The notes beneath the pieces are model-generated. The model ran no database searches, had not been told where the DNA came from, and was given only the letters and a program-made list of their open reading frames with translations. This document shows positions 61,130 through 64,000 of a stretch of DNA of 64,000 bases, one piece after another; positions within the stretch are counted from its first letter, which is position 1; each line of letters begins with the position of its first letter. This DNA comes from Coccinella septempunctata (taxonomy: Eukaryota; Arthropoda; Insecta; Coleoptera; Coccinellidae), in the NCBI RefSeq assembly GCF_907165205.1, contig NC_058192.1, forward strand, positions 12,772,001 through 12,836,000. The letters are read 5' to 3'. Position numbers and translations under genes: made by a program.

Positions 61130-61787
61130 TATGGCAAATAATTTATTCAATACGCCAAAAAAATTGTTTATTGATCAATAAAGCACCTCAGTACTTTGTT
61201 CTGGAATAAACGTCAATCTGTCAAACATCAAAACAAATAAATATCGTGTAACCATAGACATTTCCCAAAATTTCAAACCCTAATTAATTGGCCCCCCAAC
61301 AAAATAATGAATACTATAAACCACAATATTTTCTCTTATCTTTTGAGCTAGGTAATCCTGTGAGAGGCAATATTATACGACTGAATCAATAGATCTGTTC
61401 TGTAATCTCATCTTCAGATACTTTTTTGGATTTTGATACATCTGTCCTGAGACAGGTTTTGTCTCTGCATCTGTCTGTGTTCATATAACCAAAAACCAGG
61501 GACAAATCTGCCAAAAACTGTCAAATCTACCCGTTCTCTCAAAAAATCGAAGTTTTTGGTACGCCGTTCGATTCATTTGTAATGTTAAATGCTGAAATTA
61601 TTTGTAATTTTCAAACCTCTTCATTATCAGGTCGCGAGCGTGTGACTAGTATGATATAAATTTTCGAGGAATTCGGGGGATATACTTCACTCGATCTTCA
61701 AGAAAGGTAGAAAATCAAATTCAAACCCTCTTTGAAATATAATTTCGTTGTGAAATAACTTTTTTATAATTAGTAGATAAATCCAAG
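61130..61787. promoter_or_regulatory. Divergent promoter between ITM2-like (-) and RSRC1-like (+)
   Basis: Only 658 bp separates the two start codons, with no TATA box at a convincing distance on either side. Contains CGCGAGCG-type CpG around 61,632, unlike the surrounding AT-rich DNA. This arrangement suggests a shared bidirectional promoter of broadly expressed genes, but this is inference. Confidence 0.5.
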
Positions 61788-63073
61788 ATGGGTAAGTATT
61801 CCAGCGATTCAGATACAGAAAAGTACAGCAGTAAAAGTAAACGTAGGCACAGGTAAGACGGGTCTTCATTCTTTAGGATACAACTGAGTATTGGCACTAG
61901 GCACTCTAAACTGTTACCTATTTTCTAGATAATATTATCTTCCATTTATATAATTTTTCATTGACATGTTTAGAAGGAGTGACCAAACTCTTGAATGATA
62001 TACCAAGAAACACAATTGATGTTCATTAATATTTTCCTGCAGATCATCATCTAGTTCAGATGATTCAAGAAGTAGAAGGAAAAGAGACAAAAAAGTAGAT
62101 AAATACAAAACTAGAAGTAGAAGTCGTGAACGGTACTCTAAGAACTCGTAAGTTATACTATCATCAGTACAGTAATTTCATATCTCTGAGCATGGTGATC
62201 AGTAATAAGTAGGAAATACAAGTATTTTGTTGAACATTTTAGATCTTACAAGTCCCATAAATCAAGTTCAAGAAGATCACATTCAAGTGAAAGATCTAGC
62301 TCCAGAAGACATCGTTCTTATTCAAGAGATCGTAAAAGGTCACCATCTAGAGACTATAAGAGATCCAACTCAAGAGAAAGAAGAAGGTCTCACTCAAGAG
62401 AATATAGAAATTCTGCTTCAAGAGACAAACGAAGGTCATCATCTAGAGGAAGAGATAGATACAAAAGATCCAAGTCAAGAGACTCCCATAAATCAAGAAG
62501 ATCTAGATCCAAATCATTCATTCGTGAATATGTTGGTAAATCAAAAAAAAGATCATCTTCCAGCTCTTCAGACAGTTCACAGACATTGAAAAAATCAGTG
62601 AAAGCTAAAGAGCCCATGAAAACTACTTTTAAAGATAAAGATTTTTCACACCTAAAGCAAAAGTGCCTGGAAAAACTGGATATCTCAGTTGATAGTGCTG
62701 TTATAGATGAAATAAATAATGATGGATTCACTCAAAAACAGTTTCAATCTAGTACGAATAAAAAGATGGATAATATTGTTATAGATCTTCAGAAGCAAAC
62801 AATTAAAGTTCCAGAAGTAGAACCAGTTGAACCTGATAGCATATTTCATAGCAATGTAGGGTTGATTTCCATTTTAAGTATTTTGGCTTCTGAGCTTAAG
62901 GAAGATTTTAAAATATCCTTAAGGCATTTTTGATTGTTTTCACAAACTTTTTTGTGCTTATGTATATTTATTTTTTACAGTTATTTATGAATGAAGAAAC
63001 AAGAATGGAAAAATGGGTGAAAGAACTCTATTCATTCAGGCAGAAGGCTCTACAGAAAGGAATTAAGAATTGA
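61788..63073 (+). CDS. RSRC1 / SRrp53-type SR-related splicing factor
   Basis: Four exons: 61,788-61,852; 62,043-62,147; 62,243-62,855; 62,981-63,073; 291 aa. Residues 1 to about 180 are an RS domain (many RS/SR, SRSRE and SRDRK pairs after MGKYSSDSD), typical of nuclear-speckle proteins. The middle is charged and helical (LKQKCLEKLDISVDSAVID...QKQFQSS). The last exon completes a conserved C-terminus, FHSN-LFMNEETRMEKWVKE-LYSFRQKAL, matching the RSRC1 tail (LF...EEKW...LI-LRQERL). That match fixes the exon 3 donor at AAT|GTAGGG rather than the longer frame, which would read on for 26 residues. RSRC1 acts in constitutive and alternative splicing, notably 3' splice-site selection. The stop TGA directly abuts the next gene's ATG, and no polyadenylation signal separates them. 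Confidence 0.82.
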
Positions 63074-63890
63074 ATGTATCCAGTGATGGCATTCAAACTT
63101 TACCCAGCACTTGGCTGCTTCCTAGCCATCATTTTATATATTGTGTCCATGTTTAAACATCCTCTGATAGAAAAGTGTGAAGTAGATAAATGTCCACTCT
63201 GTTATGGAACCAATATGTGTGATAGTATGAACAATTCTGAAATAGAGTTGGATTTCTCTTCGTTTGACAGGGTATTCAATAACCTTTTCAGTGTAAAAAA
63301 TGTATTTTATGGTAAATTCAAAGACTCAGAAGTGGTTTTGAAAAAGTTGGGACAAGATGAGGAGCTAGTGAAAGTGTTGACTATGGTTAAAACCTTAAGT
63401 ACAAGTAAATATAGAGACTTTTTAGTGAATAGTGTTTTAGATACATTTTATAAAAAAGACAATGTGAATGTTAAAGACTTTCATGTGTGTAATTTAGAAA
63501 CAGCAGAGTACTTACTAGAATATCTTTACCAAAAAGGTCTAACTTTAGAACAAATTTGGACGATTAAACAAGTGAATGTTGAACCACTATTACTGAAAGT
63601 GTTCAAACATGAAAAAGGCTGGCCTGTTCCAAAGTATTTTGGGGCCTGTGGACGAATGATTGTACAGAGTTATTGTGGTGTTAATTTGAATTATGTTGAG
63701 AAATATTCTTGGATTGAAAGAGCTACCATAGCTGTTGGTATTATAAATGCTGCAGAAGATTTCACAACAGCACATCAAACTTTTAGTCTTTACTTGACAG
63801 ATATCTCGCCGGATAACATAGTTGTTGATCATAATTTGAATGTTTATTTCATTGATTTGGAGAATGGCATTTTACAAATGAGGAATGATA
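63074..63890 (+). CDS. DIPK2/FAM69-type divergent protein kinase, 5' part
   Basis: An open frame starting on the base after the RSRC1 stop. The Met at 63,086 (GTGATGG) has a better context than 63,074. An N-terminal hydrophobic anchor (LYPALGCFLAIILYIVSMF) would place it in the secretory pathway. The Cys motif CPLCYGTNMC is typical of the DIA1/DIPK2 (FAM69-related) group. Kinase features follow: a VAIK-like VVLKKL, a catalytic loop YLTDISPDNIVVD (Asp and Asn as in HRD-xxxx-N) and a DFG-like FIDLENG. A consensus donor (ATA|GTGAGT) at 63,891 probably ends the exon after ~272 codons. The genomic frame runs to a stop at 63,937, but the family continues further, so the remainder lies beyond the window. 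Vertebrate DIPK2A is a Golgi/secreted factor; its activity is debated. Confidence 0.75.
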
Positions 63891-64000
63891 GTGAGTTGAT
63901 ATTTTTTTTAGTTGCAGGAATGCCCATTAAGATTTAATAATCCATGAAAATTGAAAACTGTCATTTTCAAAGGGAATAATTGAGGGTTAACATTTTAATG
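63891..64000 (+). other. Probable start of an intron of the DIPK2-like gene
   Basis: Begins with GTGAGT, and the frame is closed by TAA at 63,935-63,937. No further exon is recognised before the window ends. Confidence 0.5.

Noticed and set aside
62227..62731. Frames overlapping RSRC1 exon 3 in other phases and on the minus strand
   Set aside because: The RS-repeat coding sequence produces long shadow frames. Only the plus frame joined to flanking exons gives an RS domain and the conserved C-terminus.
62856..62933. Continuation of RSRC1 exon 3 to the stop at 62,933
   Set aside because: Splicing at AAT|GTAGGG to 62,981 restores the conserved LF...EKW...LRQ-type C-terminus. The unspliced tail lacks it.

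Overview
This is an AT-rich insect nuclear genome window. The evidence is a set of short GT-AG introns (one of 49 bp), a ZAD-type C2H2 zinc-finger gene (an arthropod/insect family), and many short inverted-repeat elements ending in ACAGGGTG/CACCCTGT. I favour a holometabolous insect, plausibly a beetle, but the sequence does not prove the order. There are no bacterial, plasmid or CRISPR features.

The left two thirds (1-44.2 kb) holds no coding exon I can support. It is filled with transposon-like inverted repeats and unique AT-rich DNA. A minus-strand first coding exon at 44,267-44,441 (signal peptide plus a glypican-like N-terminus) has its splice donor facing left. All of 1-44.2 kb is therefore probably one giant intron of that gene. 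The dominant object there is an 8.66-kb foldback element (27,581-36,241). It has 280-bp outer inverted repeats, about 15 plus 41 inverted copies of a 142-bp satellite, and a perfect 9-bp target duplication. Other repeats are a 2.9-kb inverted repeat at 5.0-7.9 kb, several ACAGGGTG-ended foldbacks, and a Tc1/mariner transposase remnant.

The right third (44-64 kb) is gene-dense. Left to right it holds: the glypican-like exon (-); a pseudouridine-5'-phosphatase/GS1-like HAD hydrolase locus (+) with two alternative first exons, three interchangeable cap-domain exons and one shared catalytic exon; a 1.7-kb foldback; a ZAD zinc-finger gene (-); an unresolved small gene or pseudogene (-); a PAF-acetylhydrolase alpha homolog (+) lacking the catalytic His; an ITM2/BRICHOS membrane protein (-) with a furin site; an RSRC1/SRrp53 splicing-factor homolog (+); and, starting on the base after the RSRC1 stop, a DIPK2/FAM69-type secretory kinase (+) that runs off the window.

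The best candidates for something undescribed are: (1) the HAD locus, where two equal-length phase-1 cap exons lie only 27 nt apart, too close to be spliced together, which suggests mutually exclusive splicing that swaps the substrate-selecting cap; (2) the RSRC1-DIPK2 zero-gap arrangement, suggesting a dicistronic mRNA; and (3) the satellite-built foldback element, whose arms have homogenised independently.
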